Source of the DNA: Poriferisodalis sp965204195
Lineage (GTDB): Bacteria; Actinomycetota; Acidimicrobiia; Acidimicrobiales; Poriferisodalaceae
DNA length: 64,000 nucleotides
NCBI RefSeq assembly: GCF_965204195.1
Contig: NZ_OZ241975.1
Span: forward strand, 1,488,001-1,552,000
Direction: 5' to 3'
Shown here: positions 1-9,100 of the stretch, piece after piece
Position numbering within the stretch: position 1 is the first letter of the stretch
Layout of the letters: each line of letters begins with the position of its first letter
Made by a program: the position numbers and the translations under genes
The notes under the pieces: model-generated
Told to the model about the DNA's origin: nothing
What the model saw: the letters and a program-made list of their open reading frames with translations, nothing else
The model's database searches: none

Positions 1-486
1 CCCGAGACGCTTGTTTTGCCGACTGAACCCGATCCGGCTGCGGGCGCTCAAAAGGTGCTCGCCTCGGCCGATCCGCCAGCGGGATTCGGCGAAGGCCTGC
101 TGGGCGTGACCGGTCCGGGAGGCACGCAGCTATGGCCGGTCATCATCGCGGACACCCCGCAATCCCGCCAGCGCGGGCTCATGGGCGTGACCGACTTCGC
201 AGCGCTCGGGGGCTATGCCGCAATGGTGTTCATCTTCGAAGGGGACACCTCGGGTGCATTCTGGATGCGCGACACACCGCTGCCGCTGCGAATCACATTC
301 GTCGGCGCAAGCGGTTCTGTGGTTTCGGCCAGCGACATGGTGCCGTGCCTGCCGCCGACGCCCTCGGGCGACTGCGAGCGCTATCACCCCGACGGGCCGT
401 ACCGCATCGCGATTGAGCACCCGCTCGGCATTGCCTTCGACATCGGCCTCGCTGCCGCCGAATTCGTCGAGGTGACCGTCGAGTAG
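1..486 (+). CDS. DUF192 family protein, 5' end outside window
   Basis: The reading frame is open from the first base, so the gene probably starts upstream; a TTG at 16 is the only weak internal start near the edge. The conserved DUF192 core is visible: a SRQRGLMG segment, a hydrophobic MVFIF strand, the FWMRDTPLPLRI turn and a C-terminal AIEHPLGIAFDIGL stretch. DUF192 proteins are small single-domain proteins of unsettled function, usually exported or membrane-anchored; the signal peptide would lie in the missing part. It ends with TAG. A 125-bp gap separates it from the next gene. The family call is firm; the function is unknown. Confidence 0.8.
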   Translation, partial: PETLVLPTEPDPAAGAQKVLASADPPAGFGEGLLGVTGPGGTQLWPVIIADTPQSRQRGLMGVTDFAALGGYAAMVFIFEGDTSGAFWMRDTPLPLRITFVGASGSVVSASDMVPCLPPTPSGDCERYHPDGPYRIAIEHPLGIAFDIGLAAAEFVEVTVE

Positions 487-611
487 TGCCGCTGCGCGTG
501 CCGGCGGCGCAGAGCAAGGAAGCTGCATTGCACCGCTGCCAACTACGCTTCGGGCCGCAGCCGCTCGAAGCGGCGCCGCGACGCTGTCACAACAGGAGTT
601 GAGCCAGGACC

Positions 612-1268
612 ATGCTGAGATTTGCCGAGGAAATTCTGCTCCTGCTGCTGCGAGACGACGACGGCAAGCTGATCCATGTGCCCGAGCGGACGCTCGACCG
701 GGTGATTGCCGGCTCAGTGCTCATGGATCTGGCGATGGAGAACCGGATCGACACCGACCTCGAGAAGCTCATGCTGATCGACTCCACGCCGATCGGCGAC
801 GGCCTGCTCGATCCCACGCTGGCCCAGATCGCCGCTCAGCAGGCCGAGAGCGATTCGCGCTACTGGGTGGAGTTCGTGGCCTCGCGGGCCGAAGGCATCC
901 GCGAAGAGGCATTCGCCCGTCTCGTCGACAAGGGCATCCTTGAACGCAAGGACGACCGCCACCTGTGGGTATTCCGGTCTCGCCGCTACCCGATGGTCGA
1001 CGGCAAGGCCGAGCGCGAAGTGAAGCTGCGCATCATGGGCGTGCTGTTCAGCGACGAGATCCCCAGTCCGCGTGACATCGTGATCATCGCGCTGGTAGAT
1101 GCGTGCGGCATTTTCGGCGAACTGCTCTCCAAGGCCGAGCTCGAGCAGGCCACGCCCCGCATCGAGCAGGTGCGCAAGCTGGACCTGATCGGGCAAGCCA
1201 TGACGCAAGCCATCCGCGACATCGAGATGTGGCTGGCCAGTTCCACGGTCAGCCGCTTCATGCTCTGA
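612..1268 (+). CDS. GPP34 family (Golgi phosphoprotein 3-like) protein
   Basis: This 218-residue protein has the GPP34 layout. It opens with a hydrophobic AEEILLLLLRDDDGK strand, followed by a helical MDLAMENRIDTD segment, a central RLVDKGILERK turn and a C-terminal helical bundle. Eukaryotic members bind phosphatidylinositol-4-phosphate; bacterial members are common in actinobacteria and their role is not established. An AGGAG lies about 13 bases before the ATG. It runs convergently into the nitroreductase gene, with 44 bp between the two stops. Confidence 0.85.
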   Translation: MLRFAEEILLLLLRDDDGKLIHVPERTLDRVIAGSVLMDLAMENRIDTDLEKLMLIDSTPIGDGLLDPTLAQIAAQQAESDSRYWVEFVASRAEGIREEAFARLVDKGILERKDDRHLWVFRSRRYPMVDGKAEREVKLRIMGVLFSDEIPSPRDIVIIALVDACGIFGELLSKAELEQATPRIEQVRKLDLIGQAMTQAIRDIEMWLASSTVSRFML

Positions 1269-1312
1269 GCGGATCCGCGCCGCCCGCTTGATGCGGGAGC
1301 CAGATCGGTCGC

Positions 1313-2077
1313 TCAGTCCTCGAGGGTTTCGCTGCCGCGGTACATGGCCTGCCGGCGGACGCCGCTGATGTAGGTCTGCACGGCATCGTCCGCGGGCGTG
1401 CGCTCCGGGTCCCAGCGCCCCCAGTGGATGAGCTGCTCGAGCGGGTGGCGGTAGCGAGACTCTGCACGCCGGTGCGGCCAGCCGATGGGAATGGTGGCGA
1501 TCGGCACCAGCGGCTCTGGCACGCCGAGCAGCTCGCGCAACTCCCGAGCAGTGGTGTCCTCGCCGCCGCCGCTCAGCCACGCTGTCGTCAAGCCGTACGC
1601 GGCAGCTGCCAAGTGCATGTTCTGCGCGGCGGCGCCCACGGATGCCAGCAGGATCTTCTCGTTGTTGGCGGCGTACTCGTCGCGCCAGCTGTCGTGGTCG
1701 CTGACCGGGTACGAGTCGACCCAGCGGGGATCGCAGAACAGCAGCACGATGGCCAGCGAGTTGTGCAGCCAGTGCTTCTTGTGCACGTGCGGGAATCCCC
1801 GGCAGTGCGCGACCAACCGGTCGGCCTGTCGCACGAACACGTCAGACACAGCGAGCATGTCGGCCCGATCCGCGGCGACCACGAAGTGCCACGGCTGCGT
1901 ATTCGCGCCCGACGGCGCCCAGCGCCCGGCCTCGCAGATGCCACGCAGGACCTCGGTGGGCAGCGGCTCAGGCGGCGGCTCGAAGCTGCGCACCGACCGG
2001 CGCAGCCGCAAGACCTCCATGAGCGCATCGAAGCGCGGAGCCGTCAGGTCGTCATTGCTCGGCACATCCTCCGCCAT
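1313..2077 (-). CDS. Nitroreductase family oxidoreductase
   Basis: A 254-residue flavoprotein of the nitroreductase superfamily, expected to bind FMN and use NAD(P)H. The N-terminal RRSVRSF motif is the usual phosphate-binding Arg cluster. GRWAPSGANTQPWHFVV is the typical second FMN-binding segment, and the C-terminal part has an IATIPIGWP strand. The substrate cannot be told from sequence; members reduce nitroaromatics, quinones or enones, or remove halogens. It is divergent from the MerB-like gene with 85 bp between the starts, so the two could share control. A TAGGTT box lies six bases before the ATG. Confidence 0.85.
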   Translation of the reverse strand: MAEDVPSNDDLTAPRFDALMEVLRLRRSVRSFEPPPEPLPTEVLRGICEAGRWAPSGANTQPWHFVVAADRADMLAVSDVFVRQADRLVAHCRGFPHVHKKHWLHNSLAIVLLFCDPRWVDSYPVSDHDSWRDEYAANNEKILLASVGAAAQNMHLAAAAYGLTTAWLSGGGEDTTARELRELLGVPEPLVPIATIPIGWPHRRAESRYRHPLEQLIHWGRWDPERTPADDAVQTYISGVRRQAMYRGSETLED

Positions 2078-2083
2078 GCCCGC

Positions 2084-2089
2084 AACCTA
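2084..2089 (-). promoter_or_regulatory. -10 box of the nitroreductase gene, probably leaderless
   Basis: TAGGTT on the minus strand is followed by six bases and then the ATG at 2077. This spacing puts the transcription start at or next to the start codon. No good -35 is visible. Confidence 0.45.
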
Positions 2090-2150
2090 CTTGCGGGCCC
2101 GATGCGCACCGCCGTTGCCGGCCGTGAACGGCGCGTGGATGTGCCCCTTC

Positions 2151-2156
2151 TAGAGT
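2151..2156 (+). promoter_or_regulatory. -10 box of the MerB-like gene, probably leaderless
   Basis: TAGAGT is followed by six bases and the ATG at 2163. No Shine-Dalgarno sequence is seen. The same arrangement recurs at many genes in this window. Confidence 0.45.
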
Positions 2157-2162
2157 CGCGAT

Positions 2163-3308
2163 ATGGCGGCAGACCCGATTGAACCGGAGCAGCTTCCGGT
2201 CGAAGAGCTCGACGCCGCATATGCGGCGATCATGCGCGAGACAGTGGCGACTGGGGTGGCGCCTCACTATGCGGAACTTGCTCGCACGCTGGGCATCGAG
2301 CCGGTGCGTGCCAAGGCACTCGTGAGGCGGGTCATCGATCTCACTCCGGGCTGGCTGCACCCGGGCACCGACTACATCGCGTCGTTCCCGCCGTTCAACA
2401 ATCAGCCCACCCAGTACCGAGTAAGCGTCGACGGCGAGCAGCGCTGGTTCGCGCAGTGCGCCTTCGAAGCGCTGGCGATCCGCTGGCTTGTTCCGGGCCA
2501 GACCGTCACGGTGGATGCGCCGTGCCTGTTGGGCGGCGATCCCTTGCGCATCGAGATGCGAGACGAAGAGATCCTCTCGATGGACCCGCCCGAGATGGTC
2601 GGCTACACCCGCAGCGTGGTCGGCGGCGATGTCGCCACCCGACCCTTCCGCTGAGCGGGCATGAATCTCTTCCGGTCGGAAGAGGACGCCCGCAACTGGG
2701 AGGAATACGACCCCGCCATGGCGCACTTGGTGCGACCCGTCGAATGGTGGGCCGACACGTTCTCAGCGCCGATGTTCCGGGAGCGTGGCCGGAGCGACTT
2801 CATCTCATGGGTCACGGGCCCCGATGCCGCCGGCACCTTCGCCGAGCTGCGCGAACGGATGGCGCCGCCACGAGCGGATGTACAGGCAACCACTGCTGCC
2901 GTCGCCGCGCTGGTGCGGGTGGACCTGTCGGTGCTCGAAGGCGCCTCGCCGCATGACCGCAGCGTCGAGCAGCAGCTCATGGGCGCATGGCCTGCCACGG
3001 TGCCCGTCGGGATCGCTCGACATTGGCGCGACGCCGCGAAGGCGATGATCGTGGCGATTCCCGCCGATCCGTTGCCTGATGCCGACCCGCAGGCGTGGAT
3101 TGACACCCGGAGGTCGGCGGTGCGCGATGTGCAGGCCGCCACCGGCTGGCTCGCTCGGGCAGACCTCGCCGCCGGAGACGCGCGCATGGCCGAGCGGCTG
3201 CGCCAGATGGGCTGGCAGGGAGATACGGCCGAGCAGCCTGCCTGGACGGCCATGGAACAATCCGCCCGAGCGATCCTCAAGTGCCAAGCGCTGCGAGACC
3301 TGGCCTAG
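2163..3308 (+). CDS. MerB-like (organomercurial lyase family) protein with in-frame TGA, candidate selenoprotein
   Basis: Two open segments (2163-2651 and 2655-3308) lie in the same frame, separated by one TGA at 2652-2654. Read through, they give 381 residues. Residues 30-75 look like the N-terminal helix-turn-helix of MerB. QCAFEAL (Cys99, Glu102) matches the MerB WCALD motif (Cys96, Asp99), and APCLLGGDP (Cys121) matches MerB Cys117. The TGA is residue 164. It lines up with MerB Cys159, just before GMNLFRS, the counterpart of MerB's CHVHFFAS. MerB splits carbon-mercury bonds using Cys96, Asp99 and Cys159. The hairpin starting one base after the TGA is a plausible SECIS. The last 175 or so residues extend beyond canonical MerB and are not recognised. 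Odd points are the Asp-to-Glu change and the extension. Alternatives are a nonsense mutation, a sequencing error, or an independent ORF from ATG 2661, which has no clear ribosome site. No sel genes lie in this window. Confidence 0.75.
2655..2693 (+). promoter_or_regulatory. Candidate bacterial SECIS hairpin after TGA 2652-2654
   Basis: Lower stem: GCGGGC at 2655-2660 pairs with GCCCGC at 2688-2693 (6 bp). Internal loop: 2661-2666 opposite 2685-2687. Upper stem: CTCTTCC at 2667-2673 pairs with GGAAGAG at 2678-2684 (7 bp). The apical loop is GGTC at 2674-2677. All 13 pairs are Watson-Crick. The loop begins 19 bases after the TGA, within the range known for bacterial SECIS elements, and G residues at the loop start are the SelB recognition feature. 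The hairpin is translated, as in all bacterial SECIS. Confidence 0.75.
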
Positions 3309-3338
3309 CGACTGAACCGGCAGCTGCAGCGGTGAGCG

Positions 3339-4640
3339 TCAGCCGGCAAGCGCGAGCACGGCGTTGAGCGTGGCCTGCGCGCCAGCTATGGCGTGCTCAG
3401 GCAGGATCGACTCGGCCTCGTTGTGTGACAGCCCATCGGCGCAAGGAATGAACAACATCCCGGTGGGCGCAACCATGGACACGTAGCAGGCGTCGTGGCC
3501 GGCCCCTGATGTGATGTCAACGGGCTCGAAACCCGCCGCGGAGGCGCCGTTGCGTACCGCACTGACGACTGCAGGGTCGAACACGATCGGTGGCGAGTAC
3601 CAGATCGGGGTGATCTGCGGACGAGGGATCGACCGCTCCCTGGGCTGGCTGTCGCCGCTCGATGCGGCGCTGGGCTGGGGGCCGAACGCGGGACTGTCGG
3701 CGAAGGCCAGCAGTTCTTCATGCATGGTTTCCAGCTCTGCGGCGTCGGGATGGCGCAGGTCGACAGTCAGCGAGACTGAGCCGGCGACGGTGTTTCGTGA
3801 GCCGGTGCCGACTGACAGCGTGCCGACGGTGGCGCGTCCCTCCGGTGCGCGGCGAGCGGCGATCTCGTCGGCCTCGCACACCAGGTGCGCAGCGGCCACC
3901 ATGGCATCTGCGCGGTGCTCCATCGGTGTGCTGCCGGCATGGGCCGACTGCCCCTCGATCGACACGTCGTACCAGCGGATGCCCTGCACTCCGGTCACCG
4001 TGCCGAGCGTCACTTCGGCGGCCTCCAGGATCGGGCCCTGCTCGATGTGCGGCTCGATGTAGTGCCCGATCAGCCGGCGACCGGCACCGTCAGGAGCGCC
4101 GCAAGGGTCGGCCCCGGCATACCCGATGCGGGCAAGTTCGTCGCCGAGGGTTGTGCCGTCCACTCCTGGCGCAGCGAGCCCCTCGTCCAGGCTGAACGCT
4201 CCGGCGTAGACGCCGGAGCCGATCATTGCCGGCGGGAACCGCGCTCCTTCCTCGTTGGTCCACGACACGACCTCGACGGGTGCTGCGGTGCTGATGTCCT
4301 GGTCGTGAAGCACCCGCAGCACTTCGAGGCCCACCATCACGCCGTAGGCGCCGTCGTACTTGCCGCCGGTGGGCTGGCTGTCGAGATGGCTGCCGACCAC
4401 CACCGGTGCCCGCTGCGGATCGGTGCCCTCCCGGCGGGCGAACATGTTCCCCATCTGGTCGACATGGACGGTGCAGCCCAGCTCCTGCACCCACGCGACG
4501 AACTGATCTCGCCCTGCGCGGTCCTCGTCGGTCAGCGCCACCCGCGCCACGCCGCCCGCAGGCGTTGCGCCGATCTCCGCCAGGGTGTGGAGCGTGGCCC
4601 ACAGACGCTCGCCGTCCACCGGGTACGGGCTCGTGTTCAC
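3339..4640 (-). CDS. M20-family Zn amidohydrolase (allantoate amidohydrolase / N-carbamoyl amino acid hydrolase type)
   Basis: A 433-residue metallopeptidase-fold enzyme of the hydantoinase/carbamoylase subfamily. Metal-site motifs are VVGSHLDSQPTGGKYDG near residue 83 (His and Asp ligands), SWTNEEGARF near 130 (Glu-Glu), HIEQGPILE near 195 and GAGHDACYVS near 380. The dimerisation insert carries GQSAHAGSTPM. Family members hydrolyse N-carbamoyl amino acids, ureidoglycolate or allantoate to release ammonia; which one cannot be decided here. A low-complexity stretch rich in Ser, Pro and Arg (about residues 315-335) interrupts the catalytic domain before TPIWYSPPIVFD. The start is GTG with a GGCGAGAGGT stretch upstream. 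It sits 18 bp after gltD, so it is probably cotranscribed with glutamate synthase in nitrogen metabolism. Confidence 0.85.
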   Translation of the reverse strand: MNTSPYPVDGERLWATLHTLAEIGATPAGGVARVALTDEDRAGRDQFVAWVQELGCTVHVDQMGNMFARREGTDPQRAPVVVGSHLDSQPTGGKYDGAYGVMVGLEVLRVLHDQDISTAAPVEVVSWTNEEGARFPPAMIGSGVYAGAFSLDEGLAAPGVDGTTLGDELARIGYAGADPCGAPDGAGRRLIGHYIEPHIEQGPILEAAEVTLGTVTGVQGIRWYDVSIEGQSAHAGSTPMEHRADAMVAAAHLVCEADEIAARRAPEGRATVGTLSVGTGSRNTVAGSVSLTVDLRHPDAAELETMHEELLAFADSPAFGPQPSAASSGDSQPRERSIPRPQITPIWYSPPIVFDPAVVSAVRNGASAAGFEPVDITSGAGHDACYVSMVAPTGMLFIPCADGLSHNEAESILPEHAIAGAQATLNAVLALAG

Positions 4641-4658
4641 CGCTGTGACCTCTCGCCT

Positions 4659-6116
4659 TCAGTTGAGCGGGCGCGCGGAGGGAGGTATCGGGTACGGGAG
4701 CGCCGTATGGCCCATGAGGGCCTCGTCAACCGCAGCCGCACAGGCCCGGCCTTCGGCAATGGCCCACACGATCAGGCTCTGCCCGCGACCCATGTCACCG
4801 CACACCCACACACCGTCGACGCTTGTGCGGTACTCGTCGTCGCGCACCACGTTGGAGCGCGCATCGATCTCCACACCGAGCTGAGCCAGCAAGCCCTCCT
4901 GCTGCGGCCCGAGGAATCCCATGGCCAGCAGCACGAGCTCGCATTCGAGTTCGAATTCGGTGCCGTCCACCTTGGCGAACCGGCCGTCGCTGAACACGAC
5001 CTCGTGCGCCCGCAATGCCCGCACCGAACCTGCGCCGTCATTCAAGAACTCTTGCGTGTTCACCGAGTAGACGCGGTCGCCGCCTTCCTCATGTGCCGAG
5101 GAGACCCGGTAGACCATCGGATAGGTAGGCCAAGGGTTGGCGGAATCCCGCTCGTCGGGCGGCCGCGGCAGGATCTCGAATTGGTGCACTGAGGCGGCAC
5201 CCTGGCGGTGTGCGGTGCCCAGGCAGTCGGCGCCGGTATCGCCGCCGCCGATGATCACCACGCGCTTGCCGGCGGCGTTGATCGGCACGTCGGCCGGGTC
5301 GAGGTCTCCTTCCTGGGCCTTGTTGGCCCACGGCAGGTACTCCATCGCCTGGTGTATGCCGTCGAGCTCTCGGCCGGGGATCGGCAGATCGCGCCATGCT
5401 GTCGCGCCGCCGGCCAGCACGAGTGCGTCGAAATCGGCCTGCAGATCCGCTACCGGAATGTCCACACCGACCTCGACGCCGGTGCGGAACTTCGTGCCCT
5501 CGGCGCTCATTTGGTCGAGCCGACGTTCGATGTGGCGCTTTTCCATCTTGAACTCGGGAATGCCGTACCGGAGCAGGCCGCCGAGCCGATCGGCCCGCTC
5601 GAACACCGTGACGTCGTGGCCGGCACGGGTCAGCTGCTGCGCCGCTGCCAGCCCAGCGGGCCCCGAACCCACCACTGCCACGCTGCGGCCCGTGCGCACG
5701 GCGGGCAGTTCGGGGCGGACCCAACCCATCTCGAAGGCCTTGTCGATGATCGCGACCTCGACCTGCTTGATCGTGACCGGGTCGGCGTTGATGCCCAGCA
5801 CGCACGCACCCTCGCACGGCGCCGGGCACAGCCGACCGGTGAACTCAGGGAAATTGTTGGTGGCGTGCAGTCGCTCGATGGCGTCCTGCCAGCGGTCGCG
5901 GTACACGAGATCGTTCCAGTCGGGGATGATGTTGCCCAGCGGGCAGCCCGAATTGCAGAACGGCACGCCGCAGTCCATGCAGCGACTGGCCTGGGTGCGC
6001 AAGTCTTCGTCGGCGAATGGCTCGTACACCTCACGCCAATCGCGCAGGCGCACCGGTACCGGCCGCCGGGTCGGCAGCTCCCGGTCGTGCCGCATGAATC
6101 CCCGGATATCACCCAT
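4659..6116 (-). CDS. gltD: Glutamate synthase (NADPH) small subunit
   Basis: A 485-residue FAD and NAD(P)H-binding subunit that feeds electrons to GltB for glutamine + 2-oxoglutarate to 2 glutamate. The N-terminal Fe-S region has CMDCGVPFCNSGCPLGN (about 42-58) and CPAPCEGACV (about 90-99). The FAD Rossmann motif VAVVGSGPAGLAAAQQL follows near 147, the NADPH motif VVIIGGGDTGADC near 288, and the closing FAD motif VWVCGDMGRGQSLIVWAI near 440. The length is normal. It lies 68 bp downstream of gltB. Its start codon is inside a 9-bp direct repeat that also creates a tiny overlapping upstream reading frame. Confidence 0.95.
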   Translation of the reverse strand: MGDIRGFMRHDRELPTRRPVPVRLRDWREVYEPFADEDLRTQASRCMDCGVPFCNSGCPLGNIIPDWNDLVYRDRWQDAIERLHATNNFPEFTGRLCPAPCEGACVLGINADPVTIKQVEVAIIDKAFEMGWVRPELPAVRTGRSVAVVGSGPAGLAAAQQLTRAGHDVTVFERADRLGGLLRYGIPEFKMEKRHIERRLDQMSAEGTKFRTGVEVGVDIPVADLQADFDALVLAGGATAWRDLPIPGRELDGIHQAMEYLPWANKAQEGDLDPADVPINAAGKRVVIIGGGDTGADCLGTAHRQGAASVHQFEILPRPPDERDSANPWPTYPMVYRVSSAHEEGGDRVYSVNTQEFLNDGAGSVRALRAHEVVFSDGRFAKVDGTEFELECELVLLAMGFLGPQQEGLLAQLGVEIDARSNVVRDDEYRTSVDGVWVCGDMGRGQSLIVWAIAEGRACAAAVDEALMGHTALPYPIPPSARPLN

Positions 6117-6129
6117 CTAGATCACCCAT
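6108..6129 (-). repeat. Direct 9-bp repeat at the gltD start, forming a six-codon overlapping uORF
   Basis: On the minus strand ATGGGTGAT occurs twice, separated by CTAG. The downstream copy (6116-6108) is the gltD start. The upstream ATG (6129) opens a six-codon frame whose TGA (6111-6109) lies inside the gltD start region, two bases out of phase. It may be chance or a translational coupling device. Confidence 0.4.
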
Positions 6130-6184
6130 GCGCAGCCCTTGTGCCCGTCTAGTGGCGGCTGCGCTGAGCGGGCGGACGCAGTTC

Positions 6185-9100
6185 TCAGCCATGCGCAGCC
6201 GCCATGACTGCCTCGTCGGGGTCTTGGCCGAGCTCGGCCGCTGCTGCCCTCGCTTCGAGCACGCGCCGGTAGTCCTTCGGCATCACTTTGCGGAAGCTGC
6301 GCACCTCGCTGTGCCAGCGTCCCAGGATGCGTTGGGCTGGAGCCGAATCGGTCTCGGCGAGGTGATGGCGCAGCACTGTGCGTACCGTCTCGGCGTCGGC
6401 ATCGTCGAGTTGGGGTTCGAGGTCGACCATCTCGGCGTTCAGGTTCCGCCAGAAGACGTCGTCGGGGTCGTACACGAATGCCACCCCGCCGGACATGCCG
6501 GCACCGAAGTTGCGACCGATGGCGCCGAGCACCACCACCATGCCGCCCGTCATGTACTCACACGCGTGGTCGCCCACCCCTTCGACGACGGCGGTCGCTC
6601 CGGAGTTGCGCACGCAGAAGCGTTCGCCGACCGTTCCGCGGATGTACGCCTCGCCGCCGGTTGCGCCGTACAGGATGACGTTCCCGGCGATGATGTTGTC
6701 CTCGGCCACGAAATCCGGGTGTGTGTCCCTCGGGGGTCGTACTACTAGGCGCCCGCCCGACAGCCCCTTGCCGAGGTAGTCGTTGGCGTCGCCGTGCAGT
6801 CGCATTGTCAGCCCACGCGGCACGAATGCGCCGAAGCTCTGCCCGGCCGACCCGTTGAATGTGAAGTCAACCGTATCGTCAGGCAGGCCGTCGCCGCCGT
6901 GGGCAGCGGTGATGCGGTGGCCGAGCATGGTGCCGACGGTCCGATTCACGTTGCTGATCGGCAGCTCCGCCCGCACCAGCTCGCGGCGTCCTGAGCTGAT
7001 GCGCAGACTGGCGAACCCGTCTGCCGAGTCACCATTTGCTTCCCGCTCCTGTTCGCTGCGCTCACGGGCCGCTCGGGCCCCGGCTTCGCCATTCGGCTCA
7101 GCCTCCAGCGCCGGCGCCGCCAATTCGATGAGCTGCTGGTCGAGGGCCCGCTCCAAGCCGTGGTCCTGGCTCTGGGAGCAGTAGCGATCCTGCGGCCATG
7201 GCGTCTCGGGTTCCGCCAGGATCGGCGACAGGTTCAGCCCGTGTGCCTTCCAGTGGGCAACCGCCGCGGTCGTGTCGAGCCGATCCACCCGCCCGATGGC
7301 CTCGGGCAGCGACCGGAAGCCCAGCATCGCCAGGTACTCGCGGACTTCTTGGGCGATGTACTCGAAGTAGTTCACAACGAACTCGGGCCGGCCGCCGAAG
7401 CGCTTGCGCAGCTCGCGGTTCTGGGTGGCGACACCCACAGGGCAGGTGTCGAGATGGCAGACACGCATCATGATGCAGCCCGAGACCACCAGCGGTGCTG
7501 TGGCGAAGCCATATTCCTCGGCGCCGAGGAGTGCCGCAACGATCACGTCGCGGCCGGTCTTCAGCTGCCCGTCGGTCTGTACGACGATGCGGTCCCGCAG
7601 TCCGTTCAGCAGCAGTGTCTGCTGCGTCTCGGCAAGGCCGAGCTCCCACGGCGCGCCAGCGTGCTTCAGCGACGTCAGCGGCGACGCCCCGGTGCCGCCG
7701 TCGTGGCCGGAGATCAGCACCACATCGGCCTTCGCCTTCGACACGCCGGCGGCGACGGTGCCCACGCCCACTTCGGCCACCAGCTTGACGTGGACGCGCG
7801 CGGCGGGATTGGAGTTCTTGAGATCGTGGATGAGCTGCTTGAGGTCTTCGATCGAGTAGATGTCGTGGTGCGGCGGCGGGCTGATGAGCCCGACACCGGG
7901 CGTCGAGTGGCGGGTCTTGGCGATCCACGGCCAGACCTTGGGCCCCGGCAGCTGCCCGCCCTCGCCGGGCTTGGCGCCCTGGGCCATCTTGATCTGCAGA
8001 TCGTCGGCGTTGGTCAGGTACTCCGAGGTCACACCGAAGCGCCCTGAGGCCACCTGCTTGATGGCTGAACGCCGCAGGTCACCGTTGGGGTCTGGCACAT
8101 AGCGCTCCGGGTCTTCGCCGCCCTCGCCGGTGTTGGACTTGCCGCCGATGCGGTTCATGGCGATGGCCAGTGTCTCGTGTGCTTCCGCGGAGATAGAGCC
8201 GTAGCTCATCGCTCCGGTGGAGAATCGCTTCACGATCTCAGCAACCGGTTCGACCTCCTCGACCGGGATCGGCCCGCCGGGCGCCGGACGGAGCTCGAAC
8301 AGGCCCCGCAAGGTCGCCAGTTCGGTGGATTGGTCATCCACCAGCTGCGTGTACTCCTTGAAGATCTCGTAGCGACCGGCGCGCGTGGAGTGCTGCAGCT
8401 TGTAGACGGTCTCGGGGTTGAACAGGTGGTATTCGCCCTCGCGCCGCCACTGGTACTCGCCGCCCGCCCACAGGTCACGGTGCGCCGCCTCGGTGGGGTT
8501 GTCGAGGTAGGCGAACCGGTGACGCTCGGCAACCTCGGCCGCGAGCACATCGAGACCCACGCCGTCGAGCTTGGATGTCGTCCCGCTGAAGTAGCGATCG
8601 ATGAGATCCGCCCCCAGGCCCACGGCCTCGAACACCTGCGCCCCCGTGTAGCTGGCCACGGTCGAGATGCCCATCTTGGACATCACCTTGAGCACGCCCT
8701 TGGTGCACGCCTTGATGTAGTTGCGCTTGGCAGTGCGCTCGTCGACTTCGCTGATCACGCCGCTGCGCACCATGTCGTCGATCGACTCGAAGGCCAGGTA
8801 CGGGTTGACGGCACTCGCCCCGTAGCCGAGCAGCAAGGCCATGTGGTGCACCTCGCGTGCATCGCCGCACTCGGTCACCAAGCCCACCATCGTCCGGGTT
8901 TTGTTGCGTACCAAGTGGTGATGCACGGCGCCCGTCAGCAGCAGCGAGGGAATCGGCGCTTGCTGCGGGTCGCTGTAGCGATCCGACAGGATGATGATCC
9001 GGGAGCCGCCGGCGATGGCCTCGTCAACCTGCTCGCACACGTCGGCGATTGCGCGTTCCATGCCGGCACCGCCGTCTGCGACCGGGTACAGGCCGTCGAC

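Noticed and set aside
2652..2654. Reading the MerB-like locus as a pseudogene with a nonsense mutation or as two separate genes
   Set aside because: A random stop would not be expected exactly at the catalytic Cys and directly before a perfect SECIS-shaped hairpin, and coding character continues in the same frame for 218 codons. It remains possible and is stated as the alternative.
3309..3338. Terminator hairpin between the MerB-like gene and the amidohydrolase
   Set aside because: The only pairing is a 5-bp CCGGC/GCCGG stem with a 20-base loop, too weak to call.
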